Source: DATFDN01 sp963756545
GTDB lineage: Bacteria > Pseudomonadota > Alphaproteobacteria > Acetobacterales > Acetobacteraceae
DNA: 64,000 bases
Assembly: GCA_963756545.1 (NCBI GenBank)
Contig: CAVWNY010000001.1
Coordinates: 868,001-932,000 of the forward strand
Direction of reading: 5' to 3'
Shown: one piece after another, positions 26,066-35,109 of the stretch
How the letters are laid out: every line of letters begins with the position of its first letter
Numbering within the stretch: the stretch's first letter is position 1
The notes under the pieces: model-generated
Told to the model about the DNA's origin: nothing
Databases searched by the model: none
Seen by the model: the letters and a program-made list of their open reading frames with translations, nothing else
Program-made: the position numbers and the translations under genes

Positions 26066-27517
26066 ATGCAACCTGCCAACCTGGTCTTCATCATGTCCGA
26101 CGAGCACAGCCGTCGCGTGCTCGGCTGCCACGGCCATCCGATGGTCCGCACGCCGCATCTCGATCGGCTCGCCGCGGGTGGCGTTCGCTTCACCGACGCC
26201 TACTGCAACTCGCCGATTTGCGTGCCCTCGCGTGCGAGTTTCGCGACCGGCCGCTATGTCCACCAGATCCGCTTTTGGGATAACGGCATCCCTTATGACG
26301 GCTCGGTACGGTCCTGGGGCCACAGGCTGATCGCGGCCGGGCACCGCTCCATCTCGATCGGGAAGCTACACTACCGTAGCACCGAGGACACCAACGGCTT
26401 CGACCGCGAGGTGATGCCACTGCATGTCGTGGATGGCGTGGGCGATCTCTCCGGGATGATCCGCGACGACCTGCCGGTGCGCACCGCCGCGCTCCGGTTG
26501 GCACAGGAGGCGGGTCGTGGCGACAGCTCCTACCAAGGCTATGACGATCGCATCGTCGCCGCGGCACAGGAGTGGTTGCACGGGCCGGAACCGAGAGAAG
26601 CTCGTAAACCGTGGGTGCTGTTCGTCTCCCTGGTCTGCCCGCATTTCCCGCTGATCGCGCGGCCGGAATTCTACGACCTCTATCCCGAGGACCGCGTACC
26701 CTGGCCCGCGCTCTATGCCGCAGAAGAGCGTCCCGACCATCCGTTCATCGCCGCCATCCGCGAGTGCATGGTCTACGACAAGGCCTTCGACGAGCGGCGG
26801 GTGCGTCGCGCCATCGCCGCCTATCTCGGGATGGTGACGTTCCTTGATCAGAACGTAGGTAATCTGCTCGCGACCCTCGCGGAGACGGGCCTCTACGGGA
26901 ACACGCGCGTGATCTACACCTCCGATCACGGTGACAATCTCGGCACCCGGGGTCTGTGGGGCAAGTCCACGATGTACGAGGAATCCGCCGGTATCCCGAT
27001 GATGATGGCCGGCCCCGGTATCCCCGCTGGCGTGGTGTGCCGGGAGCCGGTCTCGCTCGTCGATTGCTTCCCCACCATCCTCGACTGCGCGGGTGTGGCG
27101 CCTGATGCCGCCGACCGCAACCTGCCCGGCCGCTCGCTGCTCGACGTGGTGCGCGGCACGGCGCGGCCGTCGAGGATGTTCTGCGAATATCACGCCGTGG
27201 GCGCCGCCACCGGCGCGTTCATGATCCGCAAGGGCGCGTTCAAATACGTCCATTACGTCGGGATGCCGCCGCAACTGTTCGATCTCGAGGCCGACCCGCA
27301 GGAGACGCGCGACCTCGGCACCGATCCCGGCTATCGCGGGCTGGTTGCCGATTGCGAGGCCGAGCTGCGCCGGGTCGTGGATCCGGACGCCGCGGACCGG
27401 CTGGCGCGCGCCGACCAGCAAACGCGAATTGCGGCCTTCGGCGGGCGCGAGGCGCTGCTGGCGCGGGGAAGTTTCGGCTATTCGCCGGTGCCTGGAACCG
27501 AGCCCGTCTATAGCTGA
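26066..27517 (+). CDS. Type I (formylglycine) sulfatase
   Basis: A 483-residue alkaline-phosphatase-superfamily sulfatase. The C-x-P-x-R signature is explicit as C52-V-P-S-R56 within NSPICVPSRASFATGRYVHQ; the cysteine would be converted to formylglycine by a maturase elsewhere in the genome. N-terminal metal ligands lie in VFIMSDEHSRR (Asp12), and a second metal cluster appears as IYTSDHGDNLGTRGLWGK near residue 290. No signal peptide is seen, so it is probably cytoplasmic, resembling choline-sulfatase-like enzymes. The next gene is an MFS anion/cation symporter and then a LacI regulator, suggesting uptake and desulfation of a small sulfate ester. Confidence 0.92.
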   Translation: MQPANLVFIMSDEHSRRVLGCHGHPMVRTPHLDRLAAGGVRFTDAYCNSPICVPSRASFATGRYVHQIRFWDNGIPYDGSVRSWGHRLIAAGHRSISIGKLHYRSTEDTNGFDREVMPLHVVDGVGDLSGMIRDDLPVRTAALRLAQEAGRGDSSYQGYDDRIVAAAQEWLHGPEPREARKPWVLFVSLVCPHFPLIARPEFYDLYPEDRVPWPALYAAEERPDHPFIAAIRECMVYDKAFDERRVRRAIAAYLGMVTFLDQNVGNLLATLAETGLYGNTRVIYTSDHGDNLGTRGLWGKSTMYEESAGIPMMMAGPGIPAGVVCREPVSLVDCFPTILDCAGVAPDAADRNLPGRSLLDVVRGTARPSRMFCEYHAVGAATGAFMIRKGAFKYVHYVGMPPQLFDLEADPQETRDLGTDPGYRGLVADCEAELRRVVDPDAADRLARADQQTRIAAFGGREALLARGSFGYSPVPGTEPVYS

Positions 27518-27558
27518 AGCGATCACCTGCGACGCGACAAGAAGAAAGCGGGGAGGAA

Positions 27559-28851
27559 GTGTACATGACTGAGACGGTCGGTTTCGCGCCGCTGCATAAT
27601 CGCTGGTGGCGTATCCTTGTGGTAGCACTCCTGATGTACGTGGTCTCGATGGTGGACCGCACCAACATCGCGATGGCGATCCCGGCGATGCGCGCCGAGC
27701 TTGGCCTCGGCCGCGCCGGCATCGGCTTCGCCACCGGCATGTTCTTCTTCGGCTATATCATGCTGCAGATCCCGTGCGGGCGGCTCGCCTCGGTCTGGAG
27801 TGCCAAGCGCGTCACCTTCGTGCTGATGCTCCTCTGGGGCATCGTCTCCGCCTCCACGGCACTCGTGCATACCGAGACCGAACTGGTGATCAACCGCTTC
27901 GCGCTCGGCATCGTCGAGGGCGGCGTGCTGACATCGACTATCGTGCTGATCCGACATTGGTTCACCCGCGAGGAGCGGGCGCGCGCCAACACGGTCTTCC
28001 TGCTCGCGCTGCCGCTCGGCTCGGTCATCGGCAATCCGGTGTCTGGGCTGGTGCTGAAGCACGCGGACTGGCACGTGATGTTCCTGATCGAGGCGGTTCC
28101 GGCAATTGTCTGGGCATTCGTCTGGTGGGCACTGATCGAGGACCGCCCGTCCCAGGCGCGCTGGCTGGCCCAGGCAGAGCGCGCAGCACTGGAGACGAAC
28201 CTCAACCGTGAGGCCGCCGAGATGCCGCGGATGAGTGGCCACTGGACACGGGTGATTTGGCACCCGGCGGTGCTACTGATTGCCGCCTACAACTTCCTTG
28301 CGCTGATGGCGAACTGGGGGGTAGTGATGTGGTTGCCGAGCCTGCTCAAGTCTGCCGGCCTCTCAATCGCCAGCGTGGGTTTCCTCAGTGCGATCCCGTT
28401 CCTCGCTGGCGCGATCATGATGCTGCTGGTCGCGCGCCACTCGGACCGACGGGGCGAACGCAAGTGGCACACCATCTGCGCAACGGCGCTTGCCGGTCTC
28501 TTCCTGCTGGTCGCGGTCCTGACGGGCGAGGGACGCATCGGCCTGAAGCTGGCAGCGCTGACCCTTTCGTTCGCGTTCTTCTACGGCCGGTTCGGGCCGT
28601 TCTGGGCCCTGCCGTCGGAGGTGCTCCCGGCCGAGGTCGCGGGGGTGGGGATCGCAGTGGTCAACGGGTTCGGCAATCTCGGCGGCTTCACGGGGCCGCT
28701 GGTGTTCGGCGCGATCCGCAGCGCCTCGGGAAGTTTCGAGTTCGCGTTGACGCTTTCCGGGCTGCTGTTAGTCGCGGCCGGCGCGGTACTGGCGTTTTTG
28801 CCGCCTGCGCGGTCGACGATACGGCGGGGCAAGGCGGTGCTGGCGCAGTGA
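27559..28851 (+). CDS. MFS transporter, anion:cation symporter (ACS) family
   Basis: A 430-residue twelve-segment transporter. N-terminal MYVVSMVDRTNIAMAIPAMR near residues 30-49 and the loop 2-3 region ASVWSAKRVTFVLMLLWGIV near 76 are typical of the ACS family (tartrate, glucarate, phthalate, pantothenate permeases). It follows the sulfatase by 41 bases with a GGGGAGGAAG ribosome-binding site, so the two are probably co-transcribed. It would import the sulfated substrate or export/import the desulfated organic acid with protons. The frame is intact. Confidence 0.9.
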   Translation: MYMTETVGFAPLHNRWWRILVVALLMYVVSMVDRTNIAMAIPAMRAELGLGRAGIGFATGMFFFGYIMLQIPCGRLASVWSAKRVTFVLMLLWGIVSASTALVHTETELVINRFALGIVEGGVLTSTIVLIRHWFTREERARANTVFLLALPLGSVIGNPVSGLVLKHADWHVMFLIEAVPAIVWAFVWWALIEDRPSQARWLAQAERAALETNLNREAAEMPRMSGHWTRVIWHPAVLLIAAYNFLALMANWGVVMWLPSLLKSAGLSIASVGFLSAIPFLAGAIMMLLVARHSDRRGERKWHTICATALAGLFLLVAVLTGEGRIGLKLAALTLSFAFFYGRFGPFWALPSEVLPAEVAGVGIAVVNGFGNLGGFTGPLVFGAIRSASGSFEFALTLSGLLLVAAGAVLAFLPPARSTIRRGKAVLAQ

Positions 28852-28867
28852 AATGGGGGCAACGCGA

Positions 28868-28887
28868 GCCGCACGCCGCGGCCTTTT
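28868..28887 (+). terminator. Candidate rho-independent terminator after the sulfatase-MFS genes
   Basis: GCCGC-ACGCC-GCGGC forms a 5-bp GC-only stem with a 5-base loop, followed by CTTTT. It starts 16 bases after the MFS stop and lies before the LacI start at 28919. The stem and T-run are short, so it may be weak. Confidence 0.4.
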
Positions 28888-28918
28888 GAAACACCTTGGC
28901 ATCCGCTAAATCGCTCCA

Positions 28919-29980
28919 ATGGGTCTGGTACAGAAACCGTCCGTCGTCCGTCGCCAACGCCCGCGACTCGGCCGCGCAACGCTTTCGGACGTGGCGCGCG
29001 AAGCGGGTGTTGCCCCCGTGACCGCCTCGCGGGCGCTCCGCCAGCCGGCGCTGGTCGCGGCCAAGACCCGCGCAGCGGTGCAGGTTGCGGTCAAGCGCCT
29101 TGGCTACATTCCCGACCTGATTGCTGGCAGTCTCGCCTCTCGCATCTCGGGCCAGGTCGCGATTGTGGTGCCCTCGCTCGCCACACCCGCCTTCATGGGC
29201 ACCGTACGCGGCGCCTTCGACACGCTGCGCGCGCACGGCTACCAGGCGGTGCTGGGCGACGCTAATCTCTCGGCTGAGACCGAAACCGCGCTGCTCACAT
29301 CGCTGCTTGGCCGGCGAGTGGATGCGTTGATCCTGGCCGATGTCGCTCAATCGGGTGCCGCACGCGACCTGCTGCGGTGTAGCGGCGTGCCGGTGGTCGA
29401 GACCTGGATGCTGACCTCGCGGCCAGTCGATATGAACGTCGGCTTCAGCAACCGAGCCGCCGCACGCGAGGTGACGCACCACCTGATCGCAACCGGACGC
29501 CGCCGTATAGGCATGATTTGTGGATCGCTCGCCGGGAACCGTCGCGCGCGGCAGCGCCAAGTCGGGTACTTGGACGCGATGCGCGCCGCCGGACTTGCAG
29601 CCGATCTGTTCTCCGAACTGCCATTCCCGACGCGGCTGGTCGATGTGGGTGCCGCATTGGCAACTCTGGTGGAGCGGTCACCCGATCTCGACGCGGTATT
29701 CTGCAGTGGCGACACGTTTGCGGTCGGCGCACTGCTGGAGGCACAGCGGCGCGGCTGGGCAGTGCCGCACCGGATCGCCATTGCCGGCCTCGGCGACCTC
29801 GATCTTGCCGAGCATACGGTGCCGGCGATCACCGGCGCGCGGGTGCCCGGTTGCCGGATGGGCGAGCTTGCCGCCGAGATGATCGTGGCCCGGCTGTCCG
29901 GCCGCGAGCCGGCGGGAAAGATCGTCGATGTCGGGTTCGAGATCGTCGTGCGCGGGAGCAGCGTCGAGGGTGCTGCATGA
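28919..29980 (+). CDS. LacI/GntR-like transcriptional repressor
   Basis: A 353-residue LacI-family regulator. The DNA-binding head lies at about residues 20-75 (ATLSDVAREAGVAPVTASRA with the hinge LIAGSLASRISGQVAIVVPS). The effector domain has the Gnt-type NVGFSNRAAAREVTHHLIAT and GRRRIGMICGSLAGNRRARQ. It follows the sulfatase and MFS genes on the same strand and is the probable sensor of their substrate, with an organic acid or sugar acid as likely effector given the regulator subgroup. The candidate terminator upstream suggests it also has its own promoter. Confidence 0.9.
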   Translation: MGLVQKPSVVRRQRPRLGRATLSDVAREAGVAPVTASRALRQPALVAAKTRAAVQVAVKRLGYIPDLIAGSLASRISGQVAIVVPSLATPAFMGTVRGAFDTLRAHGYQAVLGDANLSAETETALLTSLLGRRVDALILADVAQSGAARDLLRCSGVPVVETWMLTSRPVDMNVGFSNRAAAREVTHHLIATGRRRIGMICGSLAGNRRARQRQVGYLDAMRAAGLAADLFSELPFPTRLVDVGAALATLVERSPDLDAVFCSGDTFAVGALLEAQRRGWAVPHRIAIAGLGDLDLAEHTVPAITGARVPGCRMGELAAEMIVARLSGREPAGKIVDVGFEIVVRGSSVEGAA

Positions 29981-30137
29981 TCCTCGAGAGGGGCACGTGG
30001 TGATGACTGAGCGGAGACAGAGTTGTTGGTGCGGGACGGGGTAATTAGAGCATGTTCGCCTCTGATTGATTCCGGGGGGATTCCGAAACGGCGGGCGGTC
30101 TGCTTGAAGATGCTGGTTGGGATGGAGGCCAGCATGA

Positions 30138-30472
30138 ATGGCGAAGCCCTATTCGGACGATCTTCGCTCGCGGGTCGCCGGCTCGGTTGTTGGGGGCCGG
30201 ACCTGTCGAGCGACGGCGGCGCTGTTCGGCGTCAGCGTTGCCAGCGTGGTGAAGTGGTCGCAGCGGCTGCGCGCGACCGGCAGCGCGGCGGCGTCAAAGC
30301 CAATGGGCGGGGTGCGACCCGCGGTGCTGGCGAACGAGCGGGACAGGCTGCTGGCGCGGATCAAGACGGCGCCCGACCTAACCTTGCGCGCGCTCCAGGC
30401 CGAGTTGGCTGAGCGCGGCGTCGTAGTCAGCCACTGGACGGTCTGGAAACTGTTCGCGTCCGAGGGGGTCAC
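30138..30472 (+). pseudogene. IS630-family transposase, 5' part truncated by an IS3 element
   Basis: The frame starts MAKPYSDDLRSRVAGSVVGG and carries the N-terminal helix-turn-helix (RATAALFGVSVASVVKWSQR) and the linker LRALQAELAERGVVVSHWTV, then stops being IS630 after FASEGV where the inverted repeat of the IS3 element begins at 30473. The DDE catalytic domain is missing here. The sequence found next to the other IS3 copy, read inward from 36010, restores ACC TTT AAA after a shared CAC, which fits the IS630 pattern EGVTFK (see findings). Confidence 0.8.
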
Positions 30473-30533
30473 TGAGGTGGTCCCCTTCTGCGAGACAGTT
30501 TAGCGGCTTTGCTAAGCTTGGTTCCGGGTCACA

Positions 30534-31399
30534 TCAGGCCGCCAGTCTCTCCGTCATCTTTGTGGCCGCGATCGCGGCATAAGCCTCGTCCGGGGTCAGA
30601 CCGTCCAGCGCCGAGTGCGGCCGGCGGGCATTGTAGAAGCCGATCCATTGCGTCAATCCCGCCCGAAGCTCCGAGCCGGTCTCGAATGCGTGCAGGTAGA
30701 CGCACTCGTATTTCAGGCTACGCCACAGCCGTTCGATGAACACGTTGTCCATCCAGCGCCCGCGCCCATCCATCGAGATACGCACGCCGGCCCCGCTCAG
30801 CACCTCGGTGAACCGTGGCGACGTAACTGGCGCCCCTGGTCGCTGTTGAAAATCTCGGGGCGGCCGAACCGCATCAGCGCTTCTTCCAACGCAGCGATAC
30901 AGAACTCCACATCCATGGTGTTCGACAAACGCCGGCTCAGCACGCGGCGCGTCGCCCAGTCCATCACCGCGACCAGATAGAGGAAGCCGCGTCGCACCGG
31001 AATGTAGGTGATGTCCGCACACCAGACCTGGTTCGGCCGATCGACCATGACATTGCGCAGCAGGTATGGATAGATCCGGTGCTCGGGATGCGGAACCGTT
31101 GTCCTCGGCCGCTGGTAGATCGGTGCCAGCCCCATCGTGGCCATCAACCGTCGAACCCGCTTGCGGCCAATCGCATGACCCTGACGCCGCAGATGCCGCG
31201 CCATCTGCCGCGACCCATACCACGGCGTCTCCAGGAACTGCTCGTCGAGCAACCGCATGAGCAGCAGGTTCTCCGGCGCCTCCGGGGCCGGCGCGCGGTA
31301 GAACGTGGAGCGGCCAATCGAGACCAACGCGCACTGCCGCACGACCGACAGGTGCTGTTGCTTCGGCTCGATCATCCCCCGCCTCCGATCCACGCTCAT
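30534..31399 (-). pseudogene. IS3 OrfB transposase (copy 1), frameshifted
   Basis: The integrase-core subunit. It starts MSVDRRRGMIEPKQQHLSVV overlapping the orfA stop as ATGA, has the region YGSRQMARHLRRQGHAIGRK, then VWCADITYIPVRRGFLYLVA (first catalytic Asp) and PEIFNSDQG (second Asp). Just after DQGRQ a C is missing near 30825 relative to copy 2, so the last third (FTEVLSGAGVRISMDGRGRW, final Glu in VFIERLWRSLKYE) falls in another frame. The protein would lack the catalytic glutamate. Confidence 0.88.
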
Positions 31400-31680
31400 C
31401 GACCGAAGGCTTTCGCCAAAAAATCGCGTTCCACCACCAGCCGGCCGATCTTGGCGTGCAACTTCTCCACCTCTCCTTCCCGGGCGAATGCCTTCGCCTC
31501 GGCCTTGCCCGAGAACACCGACGCCAGACCCTCGATGGCCTGACGCTTCCATTCGCTGATCATCGTCTGATGCACGCCATGCTTCGTCGCCAGCTGCGCC
31601 GCAGTCAGTTCACCCCGCAACGCCTCAAGAGCAACCTTCGCCTTGAACTCCGCCGCATACCTCTTCCGTTTGCCCGTCAT
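31396..31680 (-). CDS. IS3 OrfA (copy 1)
   Basis: A 94-residue DNA-binding subunit starting MTGKRKRYAAEFKAKVALEA, with a helix-turn-helix (LTAAQLATKHGVHQTMISEW) and a C-terminal leucine-rich helix that would pair with OrfB. It is identical in plan to copy 2 with one visible residue change near the end (ERDFLAKAFGR here, ERDSLAKAFGR in copy 2). In IS3 elements OrfA acts alone as a regulator and, fused to OrfB by -1 frameshifting, as the transposase. Intact here although its OrfB is not. Confidence 0.9.
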   Translation of the reverse strand: MTGKRKRYAAEFKAKVALEALRGELTAAQLATKHGVHQTMISEWKRQAIEGLASVFSGKAEAKAFAREGEVEKLHAKIGRLVVERDFLAKAFGR

Positions 31681-31746
31681 CGGGTCCGTCCTCCAGCCAG
31701 GGCGAACCAAGCTTAAGCACCTGTCCGACTTTCCGGGACCACCTCA

Positions 31747-32646
31747 GAGACCGATGTGGAAGGGTTGATCGGCGCCGGACGCCACGAGCGATCCGGCGAC
31801 CGCACCACGTATCGGAATGGCTATCGCGACCGGATGCTCGACACGCGCCTCGGCAGTTTGCAGCTGCGTATCCCGAAGCTGAGGCAGGGCAGCTACTTTC
31901 CTCCTTTCTCGAGCCCCGGAAGACATCGGAGAAGGCGCTGGTGGCCGTGATCCAGGAGGCCTGGGTCAGCGGCGTCTCGACCCGGCGCGTGGACGACCTG
32001 GTGCAGGCGATGGGGCTGTCGGGGATCGGCAAGAGCACGGTCAGCAAGCTTCCTCGATCGCCCCCTTGCCGGCGAATGGCCGTATCTCTGGCTCGACGCC
32101 ACCTACCTCAAGCAGCGCGAGGGCGGCCGCATCGTCTCGGTGGCGGCGATAATCGCCGTGGCGTGAAGCTGGTGATCTCCGACGCGCATGAGGGCTTGAA
32201 GGCGGCGATTCGGCGCGTGATGGGCTCCAGCTGGCAGCGCTGTCGGGTGCATTGGATGCGCAACGCCCTGTCCTACGTGCCCAAGGCGCAGCAGAGCATG
32301 GTCTCGGCCGCTTTACGCCAGGCGTTCATCCAACCCGATCGCCCCAGCGCCAGCCAGACGCTGCGCCACGTCGCCGACCAACTTCGGACGAAATGGCCGA
32401 AGCTCGGCGCATTCATCGACGAGAGCGAGGCCGATGTGCTGGCGCATATGGTTTTCCCGTCCAGCACCGGGCCAAGATTCACTCCACCAACCCGCTGGAG
32501 CGGTTGAACAAGGAGGTCAAACGCCGCGCCGATGTCCCACGGATCGGGCTTCGCCCGCCCGAGGACAGGCTTTGGCATCTTCCCCAACGAGGGATCCATC
32601 ATCCGTCTGATCGGCGCGGTGCTGCTGGAGGCCAACGACGAATGGC
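31747..32646 (+). pseudogene. IS256-family transposase, 5'-truncated and split by IS66
   Basis: Begins abruptly next to the IS3 end with TDVEGLIGAGRHERSGDRTT, then YRDRMLDTRLGSLQLRIPKL. A lost T near 31905 shifts the frame. It continues with VIQEAWVSGVSTRRVDDLVQ, VISDAHEGLKAAIRRVMGSS, WQRCRVHWMRNALSYVPKAQ, a further frame change near 32470, KIHSTNPLERLNKEVKRRAD, and GAVLLEANDEW up to 32646, where the IS66 element starts. The tail resumes after IS66 at 35616. Nearly identical in its first ~290 bases to the fragment at 47865-48261, so both derive from one IS256 type. Confidence 0.88.
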
Positions 32647-32719
32647 GTAAGCGTCCGGTGACGGCACCTCCTGGGCGGCGCGGTCTCGTTTGTTTGGCAT
32701 CAGGCAGTGGGTCTGGTGC

Positions 32720-32977
32720 ATGGTGACGATGCGGCTGGTGAAGTCTTCGAGCATTCGGGCGATCGGCTACGACGAGGATGCGGAGGAGCTGTGGATCGAG
32801 TTTCACAGCTCACCCGGTGCCTATGGATACCAGGGCGTTCCCCACGGCGTCTTTGTCGAGCTTGAGGAGACCGAGTCCAAGGGCGGCTATGTCAACCGCG
32901 CGATCAAAGGCCGGTTTCCGTATGAGCATCGGTCGCGGCCGTCCGGCAAGCGAGCGCAGCCTGGGCGCCGGCGCTAG
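32720..32977 (+). CDS. KTSC-domain protein, passenger gene of the IS66 element
   Basis: An 85-residue protein beginning MVTMRLVKSSSIRAIGYDED. The KTSC fold signature is clear: 'SSSIRAIGYDEDAEELWIEF', then GAYGYQGVPHGVFVELE and SKGGYVNRAIKGRFPYEH. KTSC domains are small proteins often attached to lysyl-tRNA synthetases or phage proteins; their role is poorly defined. The ATG chosen sits 10 codons inside a longer frame because the upstream residues lie in the terminal repeat region. The gene converges on tnpC, whose stop is 63 bases away, and lies wholly inside the IS66 target duplication, so it moves with the element. Confidence 0.85.
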   Translation: MVTMRLVKSSSIRAIGYDEDAEELWIEFHSSPGAYGYQGVPHGVFVELEETESKGGYVNRAIKGRFPYEHRSRPSGKRAQPGRRR

Positions 32978-33040
32978 CAACATTGGTCGGTTCCACGATA
33001 AGCGTCCGGGCAGCCGCGTGGAGATAGCTGTTGAGGCGGT

Positions 33041-34699
33041 TCAGGCAGCGAGGCGCTGATCCAGTCGTGGGCGGACGTCGGCGAGATTCCACGGCAACAG
33101 CTCGGCGATACGGTTCACGGGGTGGTCCGCGATGTACTGGATGACGCAGCGCAGGTAGGCCTCCGGGTCCAGGCCGTTCAGCTTCGCCGTCTCGATCAGG
33201 CTGTAGATCGCCGCCGCACGCTCGCCGCCGGCGTCCGATCCGGCGAAGGTCCAGTTGCGGCGGCCGACTGCGATCGGGCGCATCGCGCGTTCCGCGGCGG
33301 AGTTGTCGATGCAGGCGCGCCCATCGCGCAAGATCAGCGTCAGCGCCGCCCAGCGCGACGAGGCGTAGCGGATCGCCCCGGCCAGGTTGCTGCGTCCCGA
33401 GATGCGCGAACGGGTCGCGTCGAGCCAGTCGCGCAGCTCGGCCATCAGCGGCGCGGCGTGTTCCTTGCGGGCACGTAGGCGCTGATCCGGCGGTCGGCCG
33501 CGGATCGTGTCCTCGATCCGGTAGAGAGTGGCGATCCGGTCCAGCGCTTCGCGGGCGAGCGGCGACTTGGTCGCCTCGTGCACGTCCCAGAACTTGCGCC
33601 GTGCGTGCGCCAAGCAGGCCGCCTCGACCACGCGGCCGTCGCCGTAGAGCCCGGCGAACCCGGCATACCCATCGGCCTGCAGGATGCCGCGGAACCTCCG
33701 CAGATGCTCGCGCGGATGCTCGCCCTTGCGGTCCGGCGAGTAGCGGTAGAGCGCCGCCGGCAGGTCCGTGCCGCCGAACGGCCGGTCGTCACGCACATAG
33801 GTCCAGAGCCGCGCCGTCCGCGTGCGGCCCAGTCCCGGCTCCAGCACAGGCACCACGGTGTCGTCGGCATGCACGCGCGCACCGGCCATGACGTGCCGTG
33901 CCAAGGCGTCGATCAGCGGCCGCATCAGTCGCGCGGTCTGCCCCACCATGTCGGCCAAGGTCGAGCGGCTGAGGTCGATGTCCTCGCGGGCGTAGATCTC
34001 GGCTTGGCGGTGCAGCGGCAGATGATCGCAGTATTTGGCGACCAGCACGTGCGCAAGCAGCCCCGGTCCGGCGCGGCCGCGACGGATCGGCAGGGAGGCC
34101 GCCGGCGCCTGCGTGATCGTCTCGCAGGAGCGGCACGACAACTTCGGCCGCACATGACGGACCACGCGGAACGACCCCGGCACGTAGTCCAGCAGCTCGG
34201 TCACGTCCTCGCCCAGGCGTCGCAGCGCCCCGCCGCAGGTGAGGCAGGCCCCGGTCTCCTCGTGGCAGGGCGCCGCATGCTCGACCACATCGCGCGGCAG
34301 CCTCTCGGGCAAGGGACGTCGGACCGGCTTGCGCGTCTCGGACTGCGTCACGGCGTCCACACCGGCATCGGGATCGTCCGGCGGCGCGGTCTCGGCCAGC
34401 AGCTCGTCGATGTCGGCCAGCGTCAGCTCGAGCTGCTCGACCTCGTCGCGGAGCTTCTCCGACGATCGGCCGAATGCCGCGCGCACTGCCCCGGCGAGCT
34501 TTGCCTTGAGCGCCTCGATCTCGAACCGCTGTTCGATGAGGCCGGCGCGCGCCGCCGCCAGCTCCACCTCCTGCGTCTGCCGGACGGCCTCGATCTCGGC
34601 CAGGCGCGCCGTCTGAGCGGCGAGCTCGGAGGCCTGTGCCGCGACCATCGCCCGCAGGGTGGAGACGTCGCTCGGCAGATCGGCGGGCGTGATCGGCAT
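33041..34699 (-). CDS. tnpC: IS66 TnpC transposase
   Basis: A 552-residue DDE transposase. The N-terminal coiled coil (MVAAQASELAAQTARLAEIE and following leucine/glutamate repeats, about residues 15-95) is followed by the zinc-finger-like CXXC pairs (CLTCGG, then CRSCETITQAPAASLPI), the central DDE domain with ARVHADDTVVPVLEPG near 270, and GTDLPAALYRYSPDRKGEHP. The C-terminal GRRNWTFAGSDAGGERAAAI and AELLPWNLADVRPRLDQRLA complete it. The start MPITPADLPSDVS was preferred to one 17 codons upstream by similarity to family N-termini. It appears full length, so the element may be mobile. Confidence 0.93.
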   Translation of the reverse strand: MPITPADLPSDVSTLRAMVAAQASELAAQTARLAEIEAVRQTQEVELAAARAGLIEQRFEIEALKAKLAGAVRAAFGRSSEKLRDEVEQLELTLADIDELLAETAPPDDPDAGVDAVTQSETRKPVRRPLPERLPRDVVEHAAPCHEETGACLTCGGALRRLGEDVTELLDYVPGSFRVVRHVRPKLSCRSCETITQAPAASLPIRRGRAGPGLLAHVLVAKYCDHLPLHRQAEIYAREDIDLSRSTLADMVGQTARLMRPLIDALARHVMAGARVHADDTVVPVLEPGLGRTRTARLWTYVRDDRPFGGTDLPAALYRYSPDRKGEHPREHLRRFRGILQADGYAGFAGLYGDGRVVEAACLAHARRKFWDVHEATKSPLAREALDRIATLYRIEDTIRGRPPDQRLRARKEHAAPLMAELRDWLDATRSRISGRSNLAGAIRYASSRWAALTLILRDGRACIDNSAAERAMRPIAVGRRNWTFAGSDAGGERAAAIYSLIETAKLNGLDPEAYLRCVIQYIADHPVNRIAELLPWNLADVRPRLDQRLAA

Positions 34700-34761
34700 G
34701 GGCAAAAGAACTCGACCACGCATCCGCGTTGCACCAAGCAAAACCTGCAACGAAGCGCGGT

Positions 34762-35109
34762 TCAGCCGGCCATCTCCGGCTGCCAGGTGCGCGCCGGCGC
34801 GCGCCAGTCAATCCCCTCAGTCAGCATCGAGAGCTGCGCCGGCGTCAGTGACACCGCGCCCTCGGCCGTCGCCGGCCACACAAAGTGCCCACGTTCCAGC
34901 CGCTTGGCGTAGAGCACCAAGCCTTGGCCGTCCCAGAACAGCAGCTTGATCAGATGACCGCGCCGGCCCCGGAACGCGAAGACCTGGCCGCTGAATGGGT
35001 CGCGGTTGAGCTGCCGCGCCACCAGGGCAGCCAGACCGTCGAAGCCGCGGCGCATGTCGGTCGCCCCGGCCACCAGCCAAATTTTGACCCCCGCCGGCGG
35101 CGCGATCAT
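34762..35109 (-). CDS. tnpB: IS66 TnpB accessory protein
   Basis: A 115-residue TnpB of the IS66 type: MIAPPAGVKIWLVAGATDMR, then RGFDGLAALVARQLNRDPFS and VFAFRGRRGHLIKLLFWDGQ are diagnostic. TnpB is required with TnpA and TnpC for IS66 transposition, though its biochemical role is not known. It overlaps tnpA by 4 bases and is separated from tnpC by 62 bases. Intact. It is unrelated to the RNA-guided TnpB nucleases of IS605/IS200 elements. Confidence 0.93.
   Translation of the reverse strand: MIAPPAGVKIWLVAGATDMRRGFDGLAALVARQLNRDPFSGQVFAFRGRRGHLIKLLFWDGQGLVLYAKRLERGHFVWPATAEGAVSLTPAQLSMLTEGIDWRAPARTWQPEMAG

Larger units (their letters stand above)
30473..31746 (-). mobile_element. IS3-family insertion sequence, copy 1 (1274 bp)
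   Basis: Bounded by imperfect inverted repeats that begin TGAGGTGGTCCC on both ends. It contains orfA (31396-31680) and orfB (30534-31399) on the minus strand. It is nearly identical to the inverted copy at 36011-37285 but one base shorter, the missing base causing a frameshift in orfB. Its left flank is an IS630 gene and its right flank an IS256 gene, with no matching target duplication around this copy, which points to a rearrangement. Confidence 0.9.

Noticed and set aside
33578..34912. A 444-codon plus-strand frame opposite IS66 tnpC
   Set aside because: Opposite-strand shadow; tnpC is full length with clear motifs.
34762..35109. IS66 TnpB as a possible RNA-guided nuclease ancestor
   Set aside because: It shares only the name with IS605/IS200 TnpB; there is no RuvC motif and it is 115 residues long.
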